NCBI GenBank assembly: GCA_012513735.1
Contig: JAAZBR010000356.1
Span: 1 to 5,965 of the forward strand
Direction of reading: 5' to 3'
DNA length: 5,965 nt
Source: Clostridiales bacterium
GTDB lineage: Bacteria > Bacillota > Clostridia > Christensenellales > Aristaeellaceae
In this document: piece after piece, positions 1 to 5,965 of the stretch
How positions within the stretch are numbered: the first letter of the stretch is position 1
Layout: the number at the start of each line of letters is the position of its first letter
Translations under genes and position numbers: made by a program
Notes under the pieces: model-generated
Seen by the model: the letters and a program-made list of their open reading frames with translations, nothing else
The model's database searches: none
Told to the model about the DNA's origin: nothing

Positions 1-1040
1 CAAATCCCAGTCAGCCGGCACGTCCGCTGATCGCGCCCAAGCACATGGCAGCCTTTGCTCATAGCAATTACTGGTGTGATGTACTTGGCTGCAGCATGGC
101 GGCAGATTTGAACGACCTGATTGCGAGTGGCGGATTCCGCGATTTTATCCGGGTCAACGAGGCGCTCCATGATAAATCTTTGGCCGAGCTGGCGCAGGAT
201 ATCATTAACCGGGATGCTCGGGCGATTTTTATCGCCGGGCCCTCTTCCAGCGGCAAAACCACTTTCGCCAACCGGCTGTCCATCCACCTGCGGGTGAATG
301 GTTATCGCCCCATGTTGATCTCCATGGATGACTTCTACAGGGACCGGGCGTCCCTGCCCCTGGAGGCGGATGGCCGGCCGGACCTTGAAGCCCTGGATGC
401 ACTGGATGTGCCCCGTTTCAAACAGGTGCTGCACAGCCTGCTGGAGGGACGCGAGACCATTATGCCGCGCTTCAATTTCATCACTGGCCAGAGTGAAAAC
501 TATCCCAAACCGGTGCGCATCGATCATATGCAACCGCTGATTATTGAGGGCATACACGGCCTGAACCCGGCCCTCCATGAAGGATTTGATCCCAAGGTGA
601 TCTGCCGCATTTATATTAGCCTGCTGACCAGCCTAAATCTGGACACCCACAACCGCATTCGCACCACCGATTCCCGCCTGCTGCGGCGCATTGTGCGCGA
701 CTACCAGTTCCGCAACACAAGGCCGGAGGATACGCTGCTGATGTGGGACAGTGTGCGGCGGGGCGAAGAACGGTGGATCTTTCCCTACCAGGAGCAGGCG
801 GACTTTGTGTTCAACTCCGCCCTTCACTATGAGCTGCCAGTGCTGAAAACCATTTCTTACGATATCCTTCGCCAGGTGCCTCAAGACCATCCCCAGTACA
901 TCAAGTGTAACAGGCTGCTGAAGATCCTCAACTACATGCTTCCTGTGGATGATAGTGCGATCAGCGAAATCCCCCCGCTGTCCATCCTGCGGGAGTTTAT
1001 TGGCGGCAATACACTGTATGAATTTACGGAAAGCCGTTAA
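1..1040 (+). CDS. Nucleoside (uridine) kinase family protein, 5' end outside window
   Basis: P-loop kinase of the uridine kinase/phosphoribulokinase family, expected to phosphorylate a nucleoside (uridine or cytidine) with ATP or GTP in the cytoplasm. Numbering from the ATG at base 45: Walker A GPSSSGKT at residues 65-72, the acidic MDDFYRDR stretch at 94-101, EGIHGLNP at 168-175, DTHNRIRTTDSRLLRRIVRD at about 200-219, and the C-terminal SILREFIGG motif at 313-321. The frame is open to the left edge, and residues before and after that ATG (PLIAPKHM, then HSNYW..VLGC...DLNDLI...EALHDK) resemble the linker between the N-terminal TGS/ThrRS-like region and the kinase in the roughly 550-residue clostridial proteins. 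I therefore treat the ATG at 45 as internal and the gene as 5'-truncated by the window; the first full codon is at base 3. The family is clear. Substrate specificity is inferred, and these long fused proteins are poorly characterised. Confidence 0.9.
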   Translation, partial: NPSQPARPLIAPKHMAAFAHSNYWCDVLGCSMAADLNDLIASGGFRDFIRVNEALHDKSLAELAQDIINRDARAIFIAGPSSSGKTTFANRLSIHLRVNGYRPMLISMDDFYRDRASLPLEADGRPDLEALDALDVPRFKQVLHSLLEGRETIMPRFNFITGQSENYPKPVRIDHMQPLIIEGIHGLNPALHEGFDPKVICRIYISLLTSLNLDTHNRIRTTDSRLLRRIVRDYQFRNTRPEDTLLMWDSVRRGEERWIFPYQEQADFVFNSALHYELPVLKTISYDILRQVPQDHPQYIKCNRLLKILNYMLPVDDSAISEIPPLSILREFIGGNTLYEFTESR

Positions 1041-1774
1041 GCGTCCCGGGTGCGGACAGTCAGGATATCCTGGTATTCTGACAGCCTGGTAACAATGTCC
1101 AGGTAGTGTGACTTGCCGGACAGGTGGAGGGTGTACAGGTTGGTGTACAGCATATTAGCGGGCTGATCGAGGGTTTGTATGTTCTCCACATGAAAGTCCA
1201 CATCAATCACCGTGACGCTCAGCTCTTGAAAGCATGTGCCAATAAAGGCTAACGTCTGTTGACGGTTAACGTACTTAACCTCCACACGCTTCACAGCATT
1301 GATGCGGATAATTCGCCCGAGCAGCAACAGCACAGCAATCACCAGAATGCTCAGAATCACAGCCAGCCAGTAGTACCCAAAGCCGGCGAGGATGCCCAAG
1401 CAGGCCACCGTCCAGAGGCCTGCGGCGGTGGTCAGCCCCGCCACCTTCTTCTGGGCCATGAAAATGGTACCGGCGCCCAGAAAACCGATGCCGCTGATCA
1501 CCTGGGCGGACAGCCGCCCCAGGCTGAGGCTGACACCCTCGGCTGCAACAGGCGCCGCTGTAATGGGCATCCACAACAGGCATTCCAGCAGCGCAATGGT
1601 AGCGGCGCCAATGCACACCAGTACGTGGGTGCGCAGGCCGGCGGGACGGTTTTTGTATTCTCTCTCGATGCCGATTGCGCATCCAATAACCAGCGCGAAC
1701 AACACCCGCAACATGATCTCCAGGTTGGACAGCGGCTGAGCTTTCATCAGAAAGGCAGTTGACAAGGGGCTCAT
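1037..1774 (-). CDS. MgtC/SapB family membrane protein
   Basis: Integral membrane protein of the MgtC/SapB family. Family members are linked to growth at low magnesium, to modulation of F-type ATP synthase and to intracellular survival of pathogens; the role in ordinary clostridia is unknown. Numbering from the chosen ATG: TM1 about 21-37, followed by the signature EREYKNRPAGLRTHVLVCIGA at about 37-57, which is the most diagnostic MgtC stretch. Further hydrophobic segments follow at about 57-70, 92-108 (ISGIGFLGAGTIF), 115-135 and 134-153. The soluble C-terminal part (about 160-245) has the length and position of the ACT-like domain of longer MgtC proteins. The start at 1774 is preferred (245 residues) because AAGGAGAGG lies directly upstream. 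In-frame starts at 1801 (ATG) and 1816 (GTG) lie at or before a likely promoter. It converges with the kinase gene and diverges from the ATP-grasp pair. Confidence 0.9.
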   Translation of the reverse strand: MSPLSTAFLMKAQPLSNLEIMLRVLFALVIGCAIGIEREYKNRPAGLRTHVLVCIGAATIALLECLLWMPITAAPVAAEGVSLSLGRLSAQVISGIGFLGAGTIFMAQKKVAGLTTAAGLWTVACLGILAGFGYYWLAVILSILVIAVLLLLGRIIRINAVKRVEVKYVNRQQTLAFIGTCFQELSVTVIDVDFHVENIQTLDQPANMLYTNLYTLHLSGKSHYLDIVTRLSEYQDILTVRTRDA

Positions 1775-1783
1775 CCTCTCCTT
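1775..1783 (-). promoter_or_regulatory. Ribosome binding site of the MgtC-family gene
   Basis: On the minus strand the sequence AAGGAGAGG runs directly into the ATG at 1774, with a second GGAG about 12 bases upstream of the ATG. The spacing from the nearer AGGAG is short (3 bases) and from the farther GGAG rather long, but together they favour this start over the upstream GTG at 1816 or the downstream ATG at 1747, which have no purine-rich leader. Confidence 0.55.
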
Positions 1784-1791
1784 TTTCTCCA

Positions 1792-1800
1792 AGTATAGCA
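1792..1800 (-). promoter_or_regulatory. Possible extended -10 promoter for the MgtC-family gene
   Basis: The minus strand reads TGCTATACT, which is an extended -10 element (TG, one base, then TATACT, 5 of 6 matches to TATAAT). No good -35 is present at 16-18 bases upstream, which extended -10 promoters can tolerate. Initiation about 7 bases downstream would give a leader of roughly 15 bases containing the ribosome binding site. This is inferred from sequence only. Confidence 0.4.
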
Positions 1801-1861
1801 TAGTCCGCAAGGCCACGGCGCCTGTACAAGATATCTATTTCGCTGAAAGGAACCGACATTC

Positions 1862-2719
1862 ATGGCAGAGGCCTTGTTGATCGAAAACGCCTTCTGGCGT
1901 TCCCCGGCCACCGAAATGCTCAAGCACAGCCTGCAGGCAAACGCCGGCAAACGCGGCCTGCGCCTGCAAGTGCGCACAAATGCGGACTTTCTGGACAGGG
2001 ATGCCTTTCTTGGCCTGCCCCCCGCAGCGCTGTTCTGGGACAAGGACATCCGCCTGGCCTGTCAGTTGGAGCAGGCAGGGGTACGGTGTTATAATAGTGC
2101 CCGCGCCATAGCGCTGTGCGACGATAAAACGCTGACCTGGCTGCATCTGAAGGGCAGCGGCGTTCCCATGCCCGAGACTCTGCTTTGTCCCCTGACCTTT
2201 CCGGCAGTTGGGTACCCCTGGGTTGACTTTGTTGAGCAGGCCGGTCAGCGCTTGGGCTGGCCCATGGTGATCAAGGAGGGCTGCGGTTCCTTTGGTCAGC
2301 AGGTCTATCTGGTAAACGATGCGGAGGAGGCCCAGGCCATCCTCCGACGGTGTGTGGGGTCTTCCCTGTTGATGCAGCGATTCATTGAAGAAAGCGCAGG
2401 ACGCGACCTGCGCATCTATGTAGTGGGAGGGAAAGTGGTGGGCGCCATGGAGCGTTCCAATGCCAGGGATTTCCGCGCCAATGTGACCGCGGGCGGACAG
2501 GCCCGCCCGCACCTGCCCACTAAACAGGAGGAAGCCCTGGCGTTGGCGGCTTGCCGTGCCCTGAAACTTGACTTTGCCGGTGTGGATCTGCTATTTGGCC
2601 GGGATGGGCCGCTGCTTTGCGAGGTCAACTCAAACGCCCATTTTAAGGCATTGAGCGAGCTGTGCGGGTGTAACCCCGCCGATGCCATCATTGCCCATCT
2701 GCTGGAGGAACTGCCATGA
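1862..2719 (+). CDS. RimK-like ATP-grasp ligase, first of a pair
   Basis: ATP-grasp enzyme of the RimK type (285 residues, close to the usual length of about 290-300). Such enzymes join a carboxylate, activated as an acyl phosphate, to an amine; relatives add glutamate to ribosomal protein S6 (RimK), to coenzyme F420 (CofF) or to a carrier protein (LysX). Visible features: a pre-ATP-grasp N-terminal domain (about 1-80); NSARAIALCDDK at 78-89; the ATP-binding lysine in MVIKEG (K138) followed by the glycine-rich loop GSFGQQVYLV; RimK-like GRDLRIYVVGGKVVGAMER at 180-198 and DFRANV at 203-208; and metal ligands D242, E254 and N256 (EVN), all in place. It therefore looks catalytically complete. 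An AAGGAA ribosome binding site lies 10 bases before the ATG. Its stop overlaps the start of the second ligase. The substrate cannot be told from sequence; no LysW-like carrier or S6 gene is nearby. Confidence 0.85.
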   Translation: MAEALLIENAFWRSPATEMLKHSLQANAGKRGLRLQVRTNADFLDRDAFLGLPPAALFWDKDIRLACQLEQAGVRCYNSARAIALCDDKTLTWLHLKGSGVPMPETLLCPLTFPAVGYPWVDFVEQAGQRLGWPMVIKEGCGSFGQQVYLVNDAEEAQAILRRCVGSSLLMQRFIEESAGRDLRIYVVGGKVVGAMERSNARDFRANVTAGGQARPHLPTKQEEALALAACRALKLDFAGVDLLFGRDGPLLCEVNSNAHFKALSELCGCNPADAIIAHLLEELP

Positions 2720-3564
2720 CTGGCTGGATCGTATATGACGCCGACAATGTTGAACGCAACCGCTTCTTCATTGATCGATGGATGGCCGCAGCAAAAGAAG
2801 CAGGCATTGCCCTTTCCCTTGTGCTGACCCAGCAGATCGCTTGGGGCATCCTGAATGGGCAGCGCTTTTTAAAATTGTCCGGTCAGCCGGTTCATCCTGA
2901 TTTCGTCGTCATGCGCGGGGCCCACCCCTTGCTGTCAGAGCATCTGGAAGCCATGGATATTCCCTGCTTTAACCCCGCGCGCACAGCCGCCATCTGCAAT
3001 GACAAGCGTCGGACACACAGCCTGTTCAGCGGGCTGCTCCCCATGATGGACACCGCCTTCGTGGAGTGTGACCGCTACCAGCAGCCCTTTCCATTCCCGG
3101 TGGTGGTCAAGGCCTCCCGGGGATGCGGCGGACGTCAGGTGTACCTGGCGCAGGACATGGTCATGTATGAAGCAGCCCTGCAGAAAGTATGGCCGGACAG
3201 CGCGGTGGTACAGCCTCTGTGCAGCCAGCCGGGGCAGGATGTGCGGGTGTATGTGCTGAACAACCGGATCATCGGTGCCATGCAGCGGCAATCTGCATCA
3301 GATTTCCGCAGCAACGTGGGGCTGGGGGCTAACTCCTCGCCTGTGGAACCGGGCAAAGACATCAGGCGCTGTGTTGACGTGGTTCTTCAAAAGCTAGACC
3401 TAGTGCTTGCCGGTGTGGATTTCATCTTGCACAAAGGCCAGCCTGTTTTTAACGAGATTGAAGACGCAGTAGGCACTCGCATGCTATATATGCACACAAA
3501 TCGCGATATTGCAGCGGACTATCTGGCCGTCATCCTGACGCGCCTAGGCATGAAGAATGTGTAA
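2716..3564 (+). CDS. RimK-like ATP-grasp ligase, second of a pair
   Basis: Paralogue of the preceding gene (282 residues, same fold and domain order). The ATP-binding lysine is K132 in VVVKAS, the glycine loop is GCGGRQVYL at 136-144, then GQDVRVYV at 173-180 and DFRSNV at 196-201. The metal-binding end differs: D235 and E247 align with D242 and E254 of the first protein, but the asparagine of the EVN triplet is replaced by glutamate (EIED, E249). That could alter metal binding or activity, or simply be a subfamily variant. Translation is probably coupled: ATG (2716-2718) overlaps the TGA of the first gene (2717-2719), with GGAGG 7 bases upstream inside the first gene. The pair may form a heteromer or perform successive ligations; this is inference. 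Neither the substrate nor the product is recognisable. Confidence 0.83.
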   Translation: MTGWIVYDADNVERNRFFIDRWMAAAKEAGIALSLVLTQQIAWGILNGQRFLKLSGQPVHPDFVVMRGAHPLLSEHLEAMDIPCFNPARTAAICNDKRRTHSLFSGLLPMMDTAFVECDRYQQPFPFPVVVKASRGCGGRQVYLAQDMVMYEAALQKVWPDSAVVQPLCSQPGQDVRVYVLNNRIIGAMQRQSASDFRSNVGLGANSSPVEPGKDIRRCVDVVLQKLDLVLAGVDFILHKGQPVFNEIEDAVGTRMLYMHTNRDIAADYLAVILTRLGMKNV

Positions 3565-3590
3565 ACTAACAGCAGATATAGCTTCTCCGC

Positions 3591-3619
3591 TTGCCGCATA
3601 TGCGGCCATGGACTATACT
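3591..3619 (+). promoter_or_regulatory. Sigma-A-type promoter for the Smr-CotH gene pair
   Basis: TTGCCG (3591-3596, 4 of 6 to TTGACA) and TATACT (3614-3619, 5 of 6 to TATAAT) are separated by exactly 17 bases. Initiation about 7 bases after the -10 would give a leader of around 22 bases with the ribosome binding site AGGGGA at 3635-3640. It lies in the 83-base gap after the ATP-grasp pair, so the downstream genes need not depend on read-through. No terminator was seen between the two units. Confidence 0.6.
3593..3606. promoter_or_regulatory. Perfect 14-bp palindrome overlapping the promoter, possible operator
   Basis: GCCGCATATGCGGC is a perfect inverted repeat with no spacer. It covers the last four bases of the -35 element and the first ten bases of the spacer. 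With no loop and no following T-run it does not look like a transcription terminator; its position suits binding of a dimeric repressor. No regulator gene is present in the window to pair with it. Confidence 0.4.
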
Positions 3620-3647
3620 GTTGTTGTAACCGGCAGGGGATGGCACC

Positions 3648-3878
3648 ATGGAGCTTGACCTGCACGGGCGTACCCTGTATCAGGCGCGCCTGATGATGGA
3701 TGCAGCGCTGCGCCGTACCACCCGTGCGGATTACCGCCTGCGTGTCGTCCATGGCTACAGCGGCGGTCAGGCCATCAAGCAGATGCTGGCTGAGGAGTAT
3801 GCAAACCATCCCAAGGTGGTGCGCATCGAACCCAATCCCAACCCCGGTATAACCATCTTCGTGCTTCGCGAGTACTGA
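3648..3878 (+). CDS. Small stand-alone Smr-domain protein
   Basis: 76-residue protein consisting of little more than a Smr (MutS2 C-terminal-like) domain. Smr domains bind nucleic acid and in some families nick DNA or cleave RNA. Diagnostic motifs are LDLHG at 3-7 and VVHGYSGG at 33-40, the latter corresponding to the HGxGxG loop in a form with serine at the middle glycine, followed by a helix (QAIKQML) and the usual C-terminal strand NPGITIFVL at 65-73. The chosen ATG has AGGGGA 7 bases upstream and immediately precedes the LDLHG motif. It is the first gene after the promoter at 3591-3619 and ends 17 bases before the GTG of the CotH-type gene, so the two are likely cotranscribed although no functional tie is obvious. 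Nuclease activity in such minimal proteins is uncertain. Confidence 0.85.
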   Translation: MELDLHGRTLYQARLMMDAALRRTTRADYRLRVVHGYSGGQAIKQMLAEEYANHPKVVRIEPNPNPGITIFVLREY

Positions 3879-3884
3879 TTCCAC

Positions 3885-3890
3885 AGGAGG
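3885..3890 (+). promoter_or_regulatory. Ribosome binding site deciding the GTG start of the CotH-type gene
   Basis: A consensus AGGAGG lies 5 bases before GTG at 3896-3898. No in-frame ATG occurs before the membrane anchor; the first one lies about residue 68, inside the first lamin-tail domain. The GTG is therefore the only start that keeps the anchor and has a good leader. Confidence 0.8.
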
Positions 3891-3895
3891 AAAAC

Positions 3896-5965
3896 GTGCC
3901 AATTACCCCTTCCCCCCGTACATCCAGGCGCCCCGGCAACCGCTATAAGCGGCATGTCGGCCTGTTTATTTTCTTTGCAGTTGTGCTGGCCGCCATTATC
4001 CTGATCTCCCCCAAAGAACCCATCAAGCGGGCGGCCAACGTCAACGCGCAGGGAGAAAACCTGGAGGATCATGAGGGCCTGGTCATCAGCGAGGTCATGA
4101 GTTCTAATACCAGCGCGCTGCCGGATGAAAACGGCAACTTCTCCGACTGGATTGAACTGTGGAATAACAGCCCCCATGAAATGGACCTGAAGGGGCTCAC
4201 CCTGTCCAACCGGTCGGACCGGGCCAAGTTCATTTTCCCCACCCATCTGCTGCCGGCGGATGGTCGGGTCATTATCTTTTGTGACAGCCATAACCAGAAC
4301 GACGAAGGTCGTCCCTTCCACGCCAAGTTCAAGCTCAGTGCCATTGGCTGCAGTGTGTTTCTGTTTAGTGTGTCGGGGCGCGTGCTCGATTCGGTGGTGG
4401 TGCCCACCCTCAACGCAAACGAGATCTATGCCCGCCAAGAGGACGGCACCTTCCTGAAGAGCGAGTTGTTTTCTCCCGGCTATGCCAACACCCAGGAGGG
4501 ACACGAGCAATACCTCTCCGCCTACGCCATCACGCCGGGTGCGCTTAGGATCAACGAAATCATGGCGACACCCCGCAGCGGTCTGCGGGATGAGGACGGC
4601 GACCTGTCCGATTGGGTGGAGCTTCATAACACAGGCACCAGCAATATCGAACTGACAAACCTGGCCCTCAGCGACAACCCGGACCGGCCTGTCAAGTGGC
4701 TGTTCCCCGAAGGAGCCTATATCCCGCCGGGCGGTTTTTATGTGGTGTTCTGCTCGGACAAAAATCGCCTCAGCCCCACCGGTTATCCCCACACCAATTT
4801 CAGCCTGTCGGGAGAAGGCGAAACCATCACCATCAGCACCAAGCAGGGTCAGCTTGTGGACCGGGTCCAATACCCCCCCATGCCCATCGACCAAAGCTAT
4901 GGCCTTGACCCGGAAACCGGCCTGTGGCGCATCTACACAGTAGCCACCCCCGGCGCCCCCAACACAGCCGCCGGCCAGGCGCAGGCCGAGAGCTATCTGC
5001 GCAGCCTGAACACATCGGGGGTCATCATCTCCGAGCTCATGAGCAGCAACGACAACTTCACCATCGTGAAGGGCCAGGATCCAAGCGATTGGGTGGAGCT
5101 GAAAAACACATCCGACCAGGTGCAGGATCTGTCGGGCTGGGGTCTATCCGACAACATCAGCTGGCCCCGTAAGTGGCGGTTTCCTGAGGGTACGCTCATC
5201 TATCCGGGCGAGTACAAGGTCGTGCTGCTAGACAAAAGCCCTGTGTCCGTGACTGGTGGCTCCCAACTGCATGCACCCTATGCGCTGGCCAGAGCAGGCG
5301 GAGAAGTGATGACCCTGTCGGACCCGGAGGGCAAGGTGCTGGACCGGATGATTTTGCCGGAGATTCCCGTCGACATCTCCTACGGCCGGGCCGACAACGG
5401 GGACGGTTTTTTTTATTTCTTTGACGCCCCCTCCCCCGGCGCTGCCAACGGCATAGGCTTTTCCGGCTTTGCACAGCGTCCGGTACTCAGCCTGAAGAGC
5501 GGTCTGTATCAGGAGAATATCCAGGTCAGCATCACCGCCCCCGAGGGCGCCCGCATCCGCTACTCCCTGGACGGCAGCATCCCCACCATCGACAAGGGAA
5601 TGGACTACACCGGCCCCATCAACATTGTGGACACCGTGGCGCTGCGCGCCCGGGCCTTTGTGCCGGGGTTGCAACCCTCTGACCCCGTCACAGCTACCTA
5701 TGTGATGAAAACCTATTACACCCTGCCTGTAGTCAGCCTGGTGATGGATCCGGATCAGCTTTGGAATCCCGAAACCGGTATCTATGCCACCGGCAAGTAT
5801 GAAAACGGGCAAGATTATGACCTCACAGCCTACAAGTACATCCCTTTCAAGAACCCGACACCCACCTACCGGCTGCACGGCAAGGAAGCCCGCCCAGGCT
5901 ATGTGGAGATGTTCGACAACACCACCGGCAAAACCATCATCAGCCAGGGGGTACGTGCCGGCCTG
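3896..5965 (+). CDS. Membrane-anchored lamin-tail / CotH kinase domain protein, 3' end outside window
   Basis: 690 residues are visible and the frame is open to the right edge. The N-terminus is basic (RTSRRPGNRYKRH, 8-20) and followed by one hydrophobic helix at about 21-38 with no clear cleavage site, so I read it as a signal anchor with the remainder outside the cell. Three lamin-tail domains follow: about 61-200, 215-358 and 375-519. Each starts with (I)(S/N)E(V/I/L)M, carries SDW(I/V)EL near the front and ends with a (S/T)PG-A-N motif. Next is a chitobiase C-terminal-like Fn3-type module (about 528-604, with IRYSLDGSIPT and VALRARAF), then the start of a CotH domain at about 609 (LPVVSLVMDPDQLWNPETGIYA). 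CotH proteins are atypical secreted kinases; Bacillus CotH phosphorylates spore coat proteins. The catalytic residues would lie beyond the window, so activity cannot be judged. A spore or cell-surface role is possible but unproven. Confidence 0.87.
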   Translation, partial: MPITPSPRTSRRPGNRYKRHVGLFIFFAVVLAAIILISPKEPIKRAANVNAQGENLEDHEGLVISEVMSSNTSALPDENGNFSDWIELWNNSPHEMDLKGLTLSNRSDRAKFIFPTHLLPADGRVIIFCDSHNQNDEGRPFHAKFKLSAIGCSVFLFSVSGRVLDSVVVPTLNANEIYARQEDGTFLKSELFSPGYANTQEGHEQYLSAYAITPGALRINEIMATPRSGLRDEDGDLSDWVELHNTGTSNIELTNLALSDNPDRPVKWLFPEGAYIPPGGFYVVFCSDKNRLSPTGYPHTNFSLSGEGETITISTKQGQLVDRVQYPPMPIDQSYGLDPETGLWRIYTVATPGAPNTAAGQAQAESYLRSLNTSGVIISELMSSNDNFTIVKGQDPSDWVELKNTSDQVQDLSGWGLSDNISWPRKWRFPEGTLIYPGEYKVVLLDKSPVSVTGGSQLHAPYALARAGGEVMTLSDPEGKVLDRMILPEIPVDISYGRADNGDGFFYFFDAPSPGAANGIGFSGFAQRPVLSLKSGLYQENIQVSITAPEGARIRYSLDGSIPTIDKGMDYTGPINIVDTVALRARAFVPGLQPSDPVTATYVMKTYYTLPVVSLVMDPDQLWNPETGIYATGKYENGQDYDLTAYKYIPFKNPTPTYRLHGKEARPGYVEMFDNTTGKTIISQGVRAGL
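4076..5452 (+). repeat. Three tandem lamin-tail domain units within the CotH-type gene
   Basis: Approximate unit limits are 4076-4495, 4538-4969 and 5018-5452. Units are similar mainly at protein level: SDWIELWN, SDWVELHN and SDWVELKN at the front, and SPGYANT, TPGAPNT and SPGAANG at the end. At DNA level only short blocks are shared, for example GATTGGGTGGAGCT in units 2 and 3, so the duplications look old rather than recent. Lamin-tail domains are immunoglobulin-like folds common in bacterial surface and secreted proteins, where they may bind membranes, polysaccharide or DNA. Confidence 0.75.

Noticed and set aside
45..47. ATG as the true start of the kinase
   Set aside because: The frame stays open to the left edge, the upstream residues match the family's linker, and no ribosome binding site precedes this ATG.
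1259..1762. A 167-codon plus-strand frame rich in Gln, His and Ala
   Set aside because: It is the antisense of the MgtC-type gene; the composition is what the reverse of a hydrophobic membrane protein gives.
1799..1816. Upstream starts GTG 1816 or ATG 1801 for the MgtC-type gene
   Set aside because: They would add a charged leader (LEKKER) not typical of the family, lack ribosome binding sites and sit on or before the likely promoter.
1816..1823. GC-rich dyad around GGCGCC between the divergent genes as an operator or terminator
   Set aside because: The perfect palindromic core is only six bases, flanking matches are imperfect and no T-run follows, so it is within chance.
3767..4894. A 375-codon open frame on the minus strand opposite the Smr and CotH-type genes
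   Set aside because: Its translation has no recognisable domain and it lies opposite clear lamin-tail and Smr domains. Long antisense frames are expected in GC-rich coding DNA with this codon bias.
5228..5878. A 216-codon open frame on the minus strand
   Set aside because: It lies opposite the third lamin-tail domain, the chitobiase-like module and the start of CotH, all well supported on the plus strand, and its own protein is low in recognisable features.

Overview
The window looks like ordinary chromosomal DNA from a fairly GC-rich member of the Clostridia (Firmicutes). The signs are a long-form nucleoside kinase of the kind typical of anaerobic Firmicutes, strong AGGAGG-type ribosome binding sites, a sigma-A-like promoter, a small stand-alone Smr protein and a lamin-tail/CotH surface protein. 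The lineage below class level is a guess (an uncultured gut-type or anaerobic-digester clostridium is plausible). There are no RNA genes, insertion sequences, CRISPR arrays or prophage genes. Coding density is very high.

Layout: (1) bases 1-1040, + strand, the 3' part of a uridine/nucleoside kinase whose start lies upstream of the window. (2) bases 1037-1774, - strand, an MgtC/SapB-family membrane protein; its stop codon and the kinase stop share the tetranucleotide TTAA. (3) an 87-base divergent intergenic region. (4) bases 1862-3564, + strand, two consecutive RimK-like ATP-grasp ligases joined by an ATGA overlap, so probably made together. (5) an 83-base gap with a well-spaced promoter overlapping a perfect 14-bp palindrome. 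(6) bases 3648-3878, a 76-residue Smr-domain protein. (7) from 3896 to the right edge, a membrane-anchored protein with three lamin-tail domains, a chitobiase C-terminal-like (Fn3-type) module and the beginning of a CotH kinase domain; its 3' end lies outside the window.

The Smr gene and the CotH gene are 17 bases apart and probably cotranscribed. The ATP-grasp pair is the most promising candidate for an uncharacterised pathway: the two proteins are paralogous, apparently translationally coupled, and differ at a metal-ligand position that is conserved in RimK. No carrier peptide or target gene is visible next to them, so their substrate cannot be named. The remaining genes belong to known families.
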